Assembly (NCBI RefSeq): GCF_027744825.2
Contig: NC_071335.1
Coordinates: forward strand, 28,609,001-28,673,000
Direction: 5' to 3'
DNA length: 64,000 nt
Source: Synchiropus splendidus
Lineage: Eukaryota; Chordata; Actinopteri; Syngnathiformes; Callionymidae
Positions 1 through 10,916 of this stretch are shown here, piece by piece (within the stretch, counting starts at the first letter, position 1; each line of letters opens with the position of its first letter). Both the position numbers and the translations under genes were made by a program. The notes beneath the pieces were generated by a model. It did no database searches and was not told where the DNA came from. It saw nothing but the letters and a program-made list of their open reading frames with translations.

Positions 1-570
1 ACCTTCCACTTCTGATGGAGCATGGTTTAAAGGCGCTCTCGTAAATACAGAAGCAATTTCATACCATCTCTCTATTTGAGACGGGAACTCGCGCGAGATA
101 TCTGAGAAATGATAGTTGGATCTCTTCTCAAGCTCTTCAAGGATTTACCTGGACCGATTACAGTGGCGGGAAGATCTAAAACAGAAATTCATCCTGAAGT
201 ATTATGCTAATGACAAGGCAACGATTTTCAGTTAATCCAGCAGGACCTATAAGAAGACTTTTGCTGAGGCAGCAGAGACTACAATAATGTGCAAACTCTT
301 CCAACAGCTGGGGGAAGGGTGTAGCAGTAACAGGCTGCTGGCAATCTCAGGTGGCTAGTGTTTGATGGCTCCATGACTCAGGACTAGTAAAAAAAAAGCA
401 ATAGGATTTCTTTGCTTCTCTGATGTAGTATTTACTGTGCCACGCAAAAGAAAATTATAAATGGCCGAAAAATAAATAAATAAATAATACAAAAATAAAA
501 AGTATAATAAAATAAAATCACTGTTTAAATTGACTATAACTCCATAAAAGAATATCCATAAAACCTCAGG

Positions 571-571
<1 letters not shown>
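1..571. other. Upstream non-coding DNA, no gene seen
   Basis: Bases 1-350 are of mixed composition and repeat-poor. From about 390 the sequence becomes A-rich, with an (AAAT)n stretch near 469-487 leading into the first (TA)n tract. I see no supported exon. Confidence 0.5.

Positions 572-645
<74 letters not shown>
572..645. repeat. (TA)n microsatellite
   Basis: Perfect alternating TA for 74 bases, separated from the next tract by a short GTTGTGCAAAC spacer. Tyr/Ile repeat frames across it are artefacts. Confidence 0.95.
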
Positions 646-648
<3 letters not shown>

Positions 649-653
649 GTGCA

Positions 654-656
<3 letters not shown>

Positions 657-718
<62 letters not shown>
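657..718. repeat. (TA)n microsatellite, second tract
   Basis: Perfect TA for about 62 bases; together with the tract at 572-645 it forms a compound locus. Confidence 0.95.
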
Positions 719-721
<3 letters not shown>

Positions 722-1333
722 GAACCCCAAATTCTCTGAAGTCCCTCCATTCCTTTCAGCTGCCATCACCGTATATTTTCCCCAGAAGTTCTTCCTGCAG
801 TCGGGCCCTGAAGGGACCGGGTCACATGTAACTCTGTACCATCTTATTTACATAAAGGTCACGGACAGTCCACTTGATTTAATCCACTTACTTCTATGTC
901 ACATGAATAAGTCATGTTCACAAACCTCATGACGTCTGTCAGACATGAGGAACCATTAAACCCATATAACAATGCATTACATTTCGCCACGTCATCCAAA
1001 AGCAGCGGGAGCAGGATGTGGGGGAAATAAATTATTCAGTTCTTTTAATAAAAGTGCACAAGGGTAAACTTGTACTGTAAAATGCTCCCTGGAGAGCGGG
1101 GGAAGTTCGCTCAGGCTCCGGGGAGCTCAGCTTCTCTGCAAGGTCACAGGATATTTTATATTAATGTGGAATTCTACGCTGGGTGTTTCTGATGCGACGG
1201 AAATGCCTCGTAGATGCTCTGGCATATTTGGGTTTGTTTGGCAAGAATATTGAACCACCTTTCTCTCAATTTACCCTGGTCTTCTCTTGATCCACTTTCA
1301 GGTCAAGGGGGCAGTGAAGTGTTTGTGGTGTTA

Positions 1334-1645
1334 TATTCATAAAATGATAACTAACTGAAACTAAACAAAACTAACTCAAATTCTAGTGACATTGCCCTTC
1401 ATTTTTGTCTTTATTTATCTAAAGAAGCATTAGGAGATAATATAATACCTATTGTGTTATTTCAATCTTGTTTTAATATCCCATATTGAAGGAAATAAAC
1501 AAAAACAAATAAATAAAACTAATGAAAGCTAAACTGAAACTAAGCATTTGTCAAAAACTCAAACTAGCTGTCTGAAAACAAATTAAAACTGAATTGAACT
1601 TGAAAGAGAAAAATTCAAAACTATATAAAAACGAAAACTAGCTCC
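1334..1645. repeat. A-rich interspersed repeat (CTAAACTGAAACTAA type)
   Basis: The left part carries repeated ACTAAACAAAACTAACTC-like words and the right part carries AACTAATGAAAGC and AAACTGAAACTAAGC words, a layout typical of a common degraded fish repeat. Boundaries are approximate and the family is not identified. Confidence 0.5.
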
Positions 1646-1849
1646 TCCTCTGGGGAAATACTGAGGTATAAGATCTCTAGCGTGTACCTCAGATGTGAGA
1701 GACGTGCCTCCAAAACCTCACTCACAAGGCATTGAAAGTAGCTTCCAGAGTGGCCTCAACTGACCTCTATTGATGTGGTGGAGCAGCACATTTTATGCCT
1801 CTCATCTCCTTCACTCCTGGTGGAGAGAGCCATTCCATTGGCTGTTAGT

Positions 1850-2081
1850 AGTGATGGGTAGATGAGGTATCATGAAACAGTATTGGGGGATTGATGAAAC
1901 AGTGTCGGACTTTTCAAATGCCTCTAGAATGGTTTAGAAAGGAGGTGGGGTTTCGTTGAATTAGTAGTTCAAATCCAAACTTTTGACACCAGAGAGTGCC
2001 ATCTGGTGGCCTCTGGAAATCACTGCACTGTTTCATGAAACCTCACCAACCCTCCAGTGCTGTGTCATGACACCTCACTAC
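1850..2081. mobile_element. hAT-like non-autonomous element (MITE) with 8-bp target duplication
   Basis: The 232-bp element is bounded by identical copies of CTGTTAGT at 1842-1849 and 2082-2089. Its ends are imperfect inverted repeats: AGTGATGGGTAGATGAGGT at the left, and GTAGTGAGGTGTCATGA when the right end is read on the minus strand. An internal inverted ATCATGAAACAGT / CTGTTTCATGAAAC pair adds symmetry. An 8-bp duplication is the hallmark of hAT transposons. It has no coding capacity. A degraded relative lies near 7763-7870. Confidence 0.75.
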
Positions 2082-2085
2082 CTGT

Positions 2086-2265
2086 TAGTGTTGTAGTCGA
2101 GTCCAAGACCAGTGCATACAGATACCAAGACCAAGACTTAGAGGGCCTGAGACCGAGTCGAGACCAAGACCGACCAACTTACTATAAAAAAAAGAATTGG
2201 AACAATTGATAATTTTTTTCACGTCAGTCTCTGCCTCTGGTTATGTGGTTTCAACGACAATCTCT
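2086..2265. mobile_element. Degraded terminal-inverted-repeat element (GAGTCCAAGACC family)
   Basis: It opens with TAGTGTTGTAGTCGAGTCC and closes near GGTTATGTGGTTTCAACGAC, which on the minus strand resembles the opening. The interior is rich in CCAAGACC / GAGACC words. A related copy is split at 61.74-62.51 kb. The preceding hAT-like MITE lies directly at its left end. Confidence 0.55.
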
Positions 2266-3286
2266 GCAAAACATTTACACCTTGGCGTGATGAGTGGAAG
2301 ATACTATGTTTCATGGTGACACTAAGCCTTCACTGAAATTTAGGGGCGATTGTGGGACAAGAGTGGTCGCAACAAAGTCTTGCTGGGTGGCGGGAAACTC
2401 TCTATTATTGAATAATCCCATTGCCGTTCTGAGCTTTGATCTCTGCTGAACCTGCATCACGGTGCGTGTTGGAGCTGCCTGCTCTTTTAACTGTGAGGTC
2501 TGTTCTCCCAGATGGTGCTTTGAGTGAAAACACGATTTGAGAAAAGCTCTTTTGCTTCTGTTTCTCCAGGGGACAGATGCTGCACAGTTGATGGAACCGG
2601 CGATGAGGATAACCGACTTGGACCCAGCCACAACCATGGCAACAGGCGTAACTGTAAACTGTCGGTGTCACCTCATCAATGTGTCACACTGTAATTTATT
2701 TATTTTCATTTACTGTCATGACCTGTTTAACTTCGCAGTGACCTTTAGCGCTGCTGTATTTTGCAGTTATTGAATCATAACTCAGACTGCTATGTGAAAT
2801 GATGCCCTGCGATTGAGACGTAACAGAGGGGACATTGCATGTCCTTGTCAGAGTTTACATCTGTAGGTTTGGGAGGATGCTCCTTTTCATGTATTAATAC
2901 CAAATTATTTTGAGAGCTACACTATCCATCCTCCATCTCACCTTCACTTGTGCTGCATGGGCTCCATGGAGGTGAGAAGGGGCGGGACAAAGAAGGAAAG
3001 GTCATGTAAATGTCAAGAAGCACGACAGAAGCAATTGTTAGTGCCGCGTTCGCTCAAGGTTTGGGCCATTGGCCACCATGTTGCAAGTGCAACCAGAGAG
3101 CTAAGAGTGGACACTGAGAACTGAGTCTGAAACATACACCATGAATTCAAAATAGTCCAAAGTATGGAACACAAAACCAACTTACTACTTGTTTTAACAC
3201 ACAAAAAGAAACTCTTAACTCTAAATGAGTTTTATGTGAACAATTGACAGTGGTACCAATATTCTCAGACAGCAGGTGGAAGTAGC
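2266..3286. other. Upstream non-coding DNA, no gene seen
   Basis: Several short frames overlap on both strands between 2300 and 2770, but none shows a recognisable domain, splice borders or coding-like composition. I see nothing else in this stretch. Confidence 0.45.
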
Positions 3287-3389
3287 ATTTTTATTTTTAT
3301 TTTTATTTTTATTTTTATTTTTATTTTTATTTTTATTTTTATTTTTATTTTTATTTTTATTTTTATTTTTATTTTTATTTTTATTTTTT
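3287..3389. repeat. (TTTTTA)n hexanucleotide tandem repeat
   Basis: About 17 nearly perfect six-base units. Read on the minus strand it gives an artificial Lys/Asn repeat, which should not be annotated as protein. Confidence 0.93.
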
Positions 3390-4337
3390 CCACAGTGGTA
3401 CTGACAGCATCTAGCTGGATTGTCCAGGTCCCTGCTCCAGACACTGTGGAGCTTTGAAAAGAGATGACAGCCACCTGCCAAGGAGGATGCTGGTGATCTC
3501 ATCAGTTTCACTGTCTTTGTTTACTAGTGTAGAGGATACATTTAACTGATAGAAGGACGTGCTTTAAAGTGTCTCAGAATTCATTGGCAGAAATACAAAG
3601 ACTTTGCTGTCCTTTAAAGCCTTAGAAAGACCTTCTGCTTCAGTGTCTTGCATCACGGCGAGAGAAAAAGCGGCCCCCCGGAGCGTCGCTGTCAAGGACA
3701 CCTGTCCGCCGCTGCGATGGCTTGTCTTCTCCTGCTCACCAGTCACCATACTGGCCCATTACATGAAATGCTGAACGGCTGAGTGCCCTACAGCAGGACG
3801 CCTCAGGCTCTGACACTAGTGTTGTGCCTCGCCGTCCTTGATTAGAGTCTCTCCTGCAGCTGGCTATTCATCTGTCTCTGACTCATTTCTGACTCAAAAG
3901 ACATTTTCAGGATGTTATTTTAATGAATGCATTGTCTCGGTTTCATCTAGTGAGGGAGGGAGTCGGCGTCTATGGTCTTACAGGTCGACTCTAATAACAT
4001 AAGCCCTGATGCTGGAGGGAATCTGTTGGCCCAGTGTGTCCCCCCAGCAACTGAGACCCAGCTAATGAGAGTGAGAGGCACGTCAATGCCCGAGGAGACC
4101 ATTGTCTTTTCCTTCCCCGCCTCTATTCATATCGCACTTTCATCCTGCTGCTTCTTCTCATTTTCATTATATTTTACTTATGAAACCTCTGAATGAATTT
4201 GGTATATTAGTGAAGCTAATGATGGACCCATACATACATTTAAACAACAAAATATTGTTTATTTTGCATCAGTTTGACAATAGCACAATAAATCACGATG
4301 GTGGCTGTATTCAAGTTTTTATGTCACCATATTTTGG
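3390..4337. other. Upstream non-coding DNA, no gene seen
   Basis: Mixed composition with no tandem repeat. Short frames at 3564-3749 and 3972-4374 have no recognisable content. Confidence 0.45.
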
Positions 4338-4395
4338 AATTGGGAATTGGGAATTTCTCTTCAGAGATCAATAAAGTATCTATCTATCTATCTAT
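4338..4395 (+). mobile_element. LINE 3' terminus with (TATC)n tail
   Basis: A GGGAATTTCTCTTCAGAG segment followed by ATCAATAAAGTATC and about four TATC units is the usual end of a fish non-LTR retrotransposon (polyadenylation-like signal plus short tandem tail). Only the terminus is recognisable. The clade is not certain; a Rex1/Babar-like or related LINE is possible. Confidence 0.6.
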
Positions 4396-4637
4396 TTAAA
4401 CTAAAACTCTTTTAATGTCTTGAAAATATTTGTATAAGCATTTCACAAGTCCATTCAGAGTAGTGGAAACCCTGACCATTGTGTACCAAAAAACGAAGAG
4501 ATGCTTTTGTTTGCTTTTGTTGGGATTCCTCCATGTTTGTTGTTGTTGTTATCATCCTCGCTGCCACGTGTCTTGTGCAACAGTGTGATCTGTGGACCAG
4601 GAACTCCTGCGCTTACAAAGGTTCCCTGTTGTCTGAG

Positions 4638-4707
<70 letters not shown>
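4638..4707. repeat. Poly(A) tract fused to (TA)n
   Basis: About 29 A residues (4638-4666) run directly into 41 bases of alternating TA. The order suggests a (TA)n expansion from the end of an A tail, possibly of a retroposed copy, but no element body is recognisable upstream. Confidence 0.9.
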
Positions 4708-4709
<2 letters not shown>

Positions 4710-6344
4710 TCTACAGTTTGACTTTGGTCAGGGTGAATAAGCTTAGACGTAAACCTTTGAAAATAACTTCTCGTTCGAACACTTTTTGTCCACCTCATTT
4801 CATAAAAGGGCAGTCGGGGCCATTTACTGATTCAAATCCCAGCCAAGCGAGAGTGAACAATTTGTACGTGTCAACTTTTGTGCAAGTCAACATCCAACGG
4901 AAGATATTAAGCTCTGAGAGCTGGAGAGCGGCTTTTACCACAGATCATAACCATCTGAAGGTTCTGTCAAGCCTCGCAATCTGTAATCTGATCACGCACT
5001 TGACGTGTTTCGGCATCCGAACTGTGACGAGAAATGATTAGAGATGTGCCGTGTCTGTGGGGGGGGGTTGGAACAGGACAGAGATAAGGACGCAGTCAGA
5101 TAAAGGTGGCAGGGCATTTCACGAGACGAATTGTCTTCATCAGTAAAGTCTTCTTCAAAAGTAGGGAGCGAGGCGGGAGGAGGGGAAAGGAGCCGGCAGA
5201 GGAATGAAATGTTAATGTTGTTGATCATGGCAGAACTGAGTTTGTGCAAATGAAGGAACAATCACAGAGGGAAGAGACAAAACAGAGACTCAATGGCTGT
5301 TTTCCTAGTACATACAGCATCACCTATTGGGCCACTGGGCTCCTCCAGTGCCTCCAACAGCAGGCTGGGATCACTGCATTCTTTGGGTCAGTACTCCCCT
5401 GCTGTGCCTAAGTCAGTGCACACCATGGTCACAACAGAGGTTCCCAGGGAGGAGGTAAGTTCTACATCAGTCTGTGTAACTTATGGACCTTTACTAAGTC
5501 ACTGGCAATAATAATACACCAAACATTTCATATATAAAAAGTCGGCAGCATTGACAGTGGTGAGCCATAGTGATCCCGTCCTATTGCACCAACCAAAACG
5601 CAGAGCTGGAGTTTACTAACCCATATAAGTGGGTGATACAGTATGTGCTCTGAAAACACCCATTCAGTGGACTGATAACATCCGCATGGTTTGGCCAAGT
5701 TAAAGCCTCCATAAATAATGGAAAAGGTTAGGTGCTTTTGAAAACAGAGGAATTTGGCAGCGGAATAGTTCATTTTGTGCAGGTCAGTCCTTTAGGAAGG
5801 TTGAAAAAAAACATCAAAGTGTCATTACAGCCTTCCTGTAGTTCAGCTTATCATTTATGATCTCGTAACTCAGCAGATTCTTATCAACTGATCCTAGTTC
5901 TTAAAGTTATGAAGTGGTCACTGACTACTCTCGATATATTGTTGATGCGCTGCAAGGGTGGATGATTCTTATTAAACAAATATACCAGATGATGCAGAGA
6001 TAACACAAATACACAAAAACTAGCACCACACCTTTGTCCCTGTGAGAGAAAAATGCCCCTTCTAGGCCCTTTTTTTTCACCAACTTAATTCTTAAATTCG
6101 CCATAAAAAAGTTGTGCCATAATATATTTTGGTGTCTTATTTATTTGTGTTTAAAATGAGAGCTTTCATTGTCAATTCTGTCATGTGCATTGCATACAGA
6201 GGATTAAAATGTTATTACTCTGCGGTCCGTGTGGTGACATACAGTTTATCAGTTTCGTCATTAAACCACGTATAAAATACGACATAAACAACTAAACAAA
6301 ATCATAAATGTCGAGTTAACAGTACAAGTTAACTCAAACAATTA
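4708..6344. other. Upstream non-coding DNA, no gene seen
   Basis: No supported exon, RNA gene or clear repeat. A frame at 5293-5511 is Ser-rich and carries a possible GTAAGT donor near its end (5455-5460), but it matches nothing I know and has no acceptor partner. Confidence 0.4.
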
Positions 6345-6700
6345 AAAGGAAACTCGGAATGTAAGAGTGGGTTGAGGTTGAGAGATGGCCTGGTGGATGA
6401 AGCCGTCCTTCAGTCGGCTGGTAGCAGATCTTCCTTCCAGGGGGCAGCAGATTGAAGAGGCTGTGTGAAGGGTGTGTGGCGTCTTGCATTATCCTGGCGG
6501 CTTCCTGGGTGAGGCGGGTGCTGTGGATGTCCACACAGTGATGCAGCTGATTGGGATGCTCTCTAAGGCCCCCTGTAGAACGAGCACATGATGGACTGAC
6601 TCTTCTCAGCTTGTGGAGAAAGTAGAGTTCTTAAGAGAATCTCTCCCTGTCCTGCATCGACGGGCTCATCACTCTCCCACTCCTCATCATGCCACGCAGA
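6345..6700 (-). mobile_element. Remnant of a LINE ORF2 C-terminus
   Basis: Read on the minus strand, about 6380-6500 encodes AARIMQDATHPSHSLFNLLP followed by PGRK. This resembles the ARxIxxDPTHPxHxLFxLLPSGRR motif found near the end of many fish non-LTR retrotransposon reverse-transcriptase proteins. Upstream on the same strand, LYFLHKLRR in another frame is a second expected motif, so the copy is frameshifted. Only the C-terminal end survives, as usual for 5'-truncated LINEs. The clade is not determined. Confidence 0.6.
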
Positions 6701-8661
6701 TCAGCGGCATCAGAGGGGGAAACACTGTCTTTGTGCAATCCCCTTCAGCCAGAGTATTTTTCAGATAGCCCCATATGTTATTCAGCTCTTTAAAATCACA
6801 CCGGCATCATTATTTAGTTCGATATTTCAATTTAGCTCACAATAAATTAAAGGCCTGAGGCGAACCTTCAGCTTTAGGTTCTGTGGGAGTAACTCTCTAA
6901 CTGCCCCGCTATGATAATAAACAAGCTCAGTCTTTATTTTGACATGTTTCTAAATACAAATGGACCGACCAAACCAAACAAATAATATTTTTTGCAATTT
7001 AACCGTTTTTTTTAATAAATAAAAATGGCCATTACAACCATAGTACGGCATGTCCTCTTTATCATAGACAATACAGTATGAGCAGGAGCTTGATCCAACT
7101 GTCGCTTATCTATAGGCCTTTGACAACTGAATACCCTCCATTTGACTTCACTCTTTTCTTCGTGTCCAGTCGTGGCCAGTGAATTCTGATGAAGCCATGT
7201 CTTAATCACGAGATAGATGGCGCTCTGAAACATAAATGAAAACACACCGATACAGCATGTCTAACAAATGCTAGGCTAGATTTAATTCACCTCACCGTAC
7301 CATCGTAATATACTTGTTGTTGCTGTTGCGACGAATGCACAACGTTTTGTTTTCCTTCTGCAACTATCATCAAGCGACCTGTTTTCGACACCAAGCCCAG
7401 CTATTAATGTGTCAGAAAGTTACGTTCACGGAAGCACAAAGTGTTTTTATTTCACACGCCGTGGTGCCACTAACAATGGGCTGCTCAATGTCTTATCAGC
7501 AATACGCAGGAACTTTGGCAGCTAATAATTACAGTCATCCGTTTCCACAAGCTCTATGAAGAGCTTTTTATTTTTTAAAGAACACAACAATCCCAGTCGC
7601 TTTCAATGCAGGAGACATTCGTGCTTTGAATGGAAATCGTCTCCATGAGTTTAAAGGTATCACTGGTGGTTAGGTGTAGTATTGATGCAGTGTCTAAATA
7701 TTTCAAAAGGCAGAAGTGGGTGGGCGCAGGACGGAGGGAAAAATGACTTATTTGTGTCTAGTAGAGATGGGAAGATGAGATATCTTGAAACGGTATTGCA
7801 AGTGTTATGAAACAGTGTCCTTATGGTCAGAGGCCACTACATGGCAACGCATTAAGTCAGTGTAACATCCAGTCCATCCCTATTTTCAGGTCTATCGACC
7901 CTTGTTTCAACATAATTATATGGAGATCAGCGATTTATAAATGCTCAAATGGCATGCGGGCGATTGGTTGGGCCTAGTGTCAGGGGACGTGTAAATTAAA
8001 TTTAAAGTAAGGACCACTGGTCACCTTCAAAAAGAACATATGGAAGAGTTTATTGTAGACAGAGCAACGTAATGGGAGTTAAAACAAACATTTGATGTCT
8101 GAATCTGGGGCTCCGGCACTACGTAGGATTTTGACATTGTTTTGTTTTTTTTTATTTCCGCAATGATTTGTTTTACATTGAACAGTCACGAATTGCGCAG
8201 TATAGTCCTCATAATGATGAGCCTTTATGGAATGGTAGCTTGCAGCCTGGGGGTTTACTAGAGGTGACGTTACAGCTACACACATGACCAACAAACTCCT
8301 GTACAGTAGCGGGACGAGACATCACCATCATTCATTTTCATTTCAGTAATTTTACCTGGTTCATGCCTCATCCAGTGTTTTACCATGTTAGTGTTTTTAT
8401 CATGTCAGTGCTGCTCTTAATGTGTGAGTGTGGTTTTAAACTTGTCAAAAGCCGTGACAAAAGACAAATTTCTGTTTTTACTAGAACAGACAATAAGGTT
8501 TTTTCTACCTTCAACCTTACATCATAAGGATTACTTGTACAAGAGTCCAGGAAGAAAAAGGAGGGGACCGGCCAAACGAGAGCCAGGACCAGAGTGATCT
8601 CTAAAAATATGTTAATTGTTGTAAAAACATGTATTTTGTTAGGTTTTAACTACTGTATATG
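6701..8661. other. Upstream non-coding DNA with one degraded repeat
   Basis: The stretch around 7763-7870 (GATGGGAAGATGAGATATC, GAAACGGTATTG, GAAACAGTGTCC) resembles the hAT-like MITE at 1850-2081 but lacks clear ends. The rest shows no gene or clear repeat. Confidence 0.45.
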
Positions 8662-9360
8662 CAGTGGTAGCTCGGTTTTTGAACATCACGGAATTCGAAC
8701 AAATCGGAGTTCGAACAAAAATTTCGAGATATCTTTCCTTCGGATTTTGAACGAAAATCCAAAACTCGAACTCCCCCGAAAAAAGCCGGAAAAAACATAA
8801 CGCGCGTGGAGCGATCAGCTGACACACAACGCGCTCTGTTGTTGTCAGCCTCTGTATGCAGACGTGTCCCGTTAGCTACATTTACTGACTGTTTGTTCTT
8901 CATATTGAGGTGTAAAACCTTTCCTGTCTCCACACTGGACTGTGGTAGAGTGTCACAGGGGAGGTGCTCGCTCTCCACACCACTCCAGGGTTTGATGTCC
9001 TGTTGTGGGCTGGAGCTGGGACAGGGATGAGGCGAGTCTGGGACAGAGCGTGACTTGGTTTATGACTTTGTCACAGCCAAACTGCACAGAAGCGCACATT
9101 CAGAGCTGGACACGCACCGGGCACCTCTTCGCTTCTGGAGAGACGTCACTCACTCGGCAACCCCTCCCACATGCAGCGGCCACACACATAGAGGAACAGC
9201 GCACCTGCAGCAGACACTCGACATTCACTCCTACAAAAGATTATTTTAAGGCTTGGAACGCATAATTTCTGTTTCCATTCATTGTAATGGGAAAAATCGA
9301 TTCAGATTTCAAACAAATCGCTTCTCGAACTTATAATTCCTCAAAATGTGGTGCGAAAGG
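8662..9360. mobile_element. Degraded DNA-transposon-like repeat (CAGTGGTAGCTCGG type)
   Basis: The left end reads CAGTGGTAGCTCGGTTTTTG and is followed by GAACATCACGGAATTCGAAC and many TTCGAAC/TTCGAG words. The right end carries CATTGTAATGGGAAAAATCG and CAAATCGCTTCTCGAACTTA. This CAGTGGTA...TCGAAC...TAATGGGAAAA arrangement is typical of a vertebrate non-autonomous DNA transposon. The 3' terminal repeat is eroded. Frames inside (8806-9265) show no transposase motif. Confidence 0.55.
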
Positions 9361-10359
9361 TATGCGTCCTTTGATGTGTCCTGTATGAAATAGTCCCAAT
9401 ACATTTGATGTTATGGGTCACGATGGTCACGTAGCTGCAAAACCATTTCTCCTCTTACTGCGGACTGTACTAAAAGAACGATGACGTCATGACTAGTCGA
9501 CGCATGGACCCGCCCTATTGTGTTAGCTAGCATGGGAACCCTTAGCAAAAAGAACTGTATTCAAGTGTACTATGAGTAAACTGAGGAAGTGTATTTGAAA
9601 TGTGTTTTTGACTGAACTTGAAATACTTTGAAGTACCACACTGAAGTATACTATACTCTCCTGTATAAAACTGACTTAAGTATACTGTTTTTTCTTTGTG
9701 ATTTAAAATATATTGTTGAGGTGATCCAGTCTGTGCAAAGGATCATGGGAGGGGTTGAATGGAGCTATAAAATAGACATTAGTTATTATTCTTAAATACT
9801 TTTCACAAACAGTCCCCACAAATTCATTTCATTATCAGTCGAGAGTCAAGAGTAACATCTTCATCGGACACGACCAGCGTCAACATTCTGTACCATCCCT
9901 GGCGCTTGTAGCACATTTTGAGGCACTGAAACCAGTCACTATGCTCAACTGAAAATAAAACAAATGTATAAACAAGTGTTTTGGTGACCACTCAGCCTGG
10001 AAGGTCATGGTTTTAAAAAGCTGTAGGTGATGAAATAAAGTTTGTAAAGCACTTGTTCTGTGAATAAAGCCACAGTATCTTTGTCTCTCAACTCTCACCA
10101 AGGTCATCAGACCATCTGAACAAAACGACGGCGTTCAAATCCAGACTTTTGAATGAATACATAGAAAAAAAAATCTTCTTGAATTAGCATTTTTTTTTAA
10201 ATAACTGTTTTATTGCCACCTTCCTCATAAATGCGCATGTGTACTGTGGGGGCGGACTGAAGACAAAAATCTGAAATAATAAAAAAATATATGACTATTA
10301 ATAATAATAATAATAATTTAAAAAAAACTTTAAAGGGATCTGCCTGAGAGAAAAACAAC
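9361..10359. other. Non-coding DNA immediately upstream of the xylt1 promoter
   Basis: A+T-rich sequence without a supported exon. A TATAAAATA word at about 9766 is too far from exon 1 to be its TATA box. An (AAT)n microsatellite occupies about 10298-10317. Confidence 0.5.
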
Positions 10360-10640
10360 TGAGTCAGAAGGGGGGAAACCGAGTTTAGTGCGAGTCGTTT
10401 GTCCCGTCCTTCTCTCGCTGATGTCCTCGGGAGAAAGGTTGTCCCTCTCACCGTCTCTCACCACACGGTGGCCCCGTCACTCTCCTCCCGGACGCCCCTC
10501 CTCGCATCCGCCACCGTAAATCTCCACCTCCCTCCTCCACTACCTCCACCTCCTCGTCCTCCCTCCACTTCCAGCAGTGCCGCCGCGCCGAGCCTCCGCC
10601 GCCCCCAGCTCCTTCAGCCGCAGCAGCAGCAGCAGCGAAC
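10360..10640 (+). promoter_or_regulatory. xylt1: xylt1 CpG-rich promoter and 5' leader
   Basis: Base composition shifts sharply from A+T-rich DNA with an (AAT)n tract near 10300 to C+G-rich, CpG-rich sequence that continues through exon 1. The leader has a pyrimidine-rich CCTCC tract (about 10520-10570), a CCGCCGCGCC segment near 10580, and a (GCA)n run ending about seven bases before the start codon. No TATA box sits at a useful distance, which suggests a CpG-island type promoter with dispersed initiation. The transcription start itself cannot be placed from sequence. Confidence 0.6.
10421..10519 (+). promoter_or_regulatory. Possible upstream open reading frame in the xylt1 leader
   Basis: An ATG at 10421 opens a 32-codon frame closed by TAA at 10517-10519, upstream of the xylt1 start and out of frame with it. 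Its start context is weak (C at -3, T at +4). It matters only if transcription begins upstream of 10421, which is unknown. If included it could modestly lower translation of the main frame. The peptide is Ser/Pro/Arg-rich and resembles no family I know. Confidence 0.3.
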
Positions 10641-10916
10641 ATGCTCGGCGGCTTGTGTGCTCGTCGGCTGGCCCGCCGGTCTCGGTCCGCCCTGATAGCG
10701 GCTCTGACGGTGCTGCTTGTGCAGACCCTGATCGTGTGGAACTTCAGCAGCCTGGACTCCGGAGAGGACCGGGGGAACACGGGCTCCAGCGTGCGGGAGA
10801 AGCGGGACCGAGTGGCGGGCAACAAAGGCGCCGGCAGCGAGCACCTCCAGCAGCGGCAGCAGCGGCAGCATCACCCGCTGCCGGGGAAGGGGACGTCTCG
10901 CCACATACAGCAGCCG
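10641..10916 (+). CDS. xylt1: Protein O-xylosyltransferase 1, coding exon 1 (residues 1-92): cytoplasmic tail, signal anchor, start of stem
   Basis: This exon encodes the N-terminus of a type II Golgi enzyme that transfers xylose from UDP-xylose to core-protein serines. Seen: a short basic tail ([10 protein letters not shown], residues 7-16), one hydrophobic anchor at about residues 17-36 ([20 protein letters not shown]), then a hydrophilic stem rich in Gln, Arg and Gly. The CARRLARRS and WNFSSLDSG motifs match human XYLT1 as I remember it and do not match XYLT2. The ATG at 10641 has A at -3 and C at +4, and no in-frame ATG lies upstream near it. The exon ends in phase 0 at CCG followed by GTAGGA, a somewhat weak donor; the frame stays open past it to a stop at 11067-11069. 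The next exon is 42 kb away. The N-terminal match is strong; the exact 3' border is inferred from phase and homology. Confidence 0.93.

Noticed and set aside
649..831. Tyr/Ile-repeat frames over (TA)n tracts here and at 4479-4740, 16670-16936, 28028-28243 and 32549-32910
   Set aside because: They are six-frame artefacts of alternating TA DNA with no unique coding sequence on either side.
3221..3511. Lys/Asn-repeat frame on the minus strand
   Set aside because: It is a translation of the (TTTTTA)n array.
9764..9775. TATAAAATA as xylt1 TATA box
   Set aside because: It lies more than 850 bases upstream of the start codon in A+T-rich DNA, while the leader is CpG-island-like.
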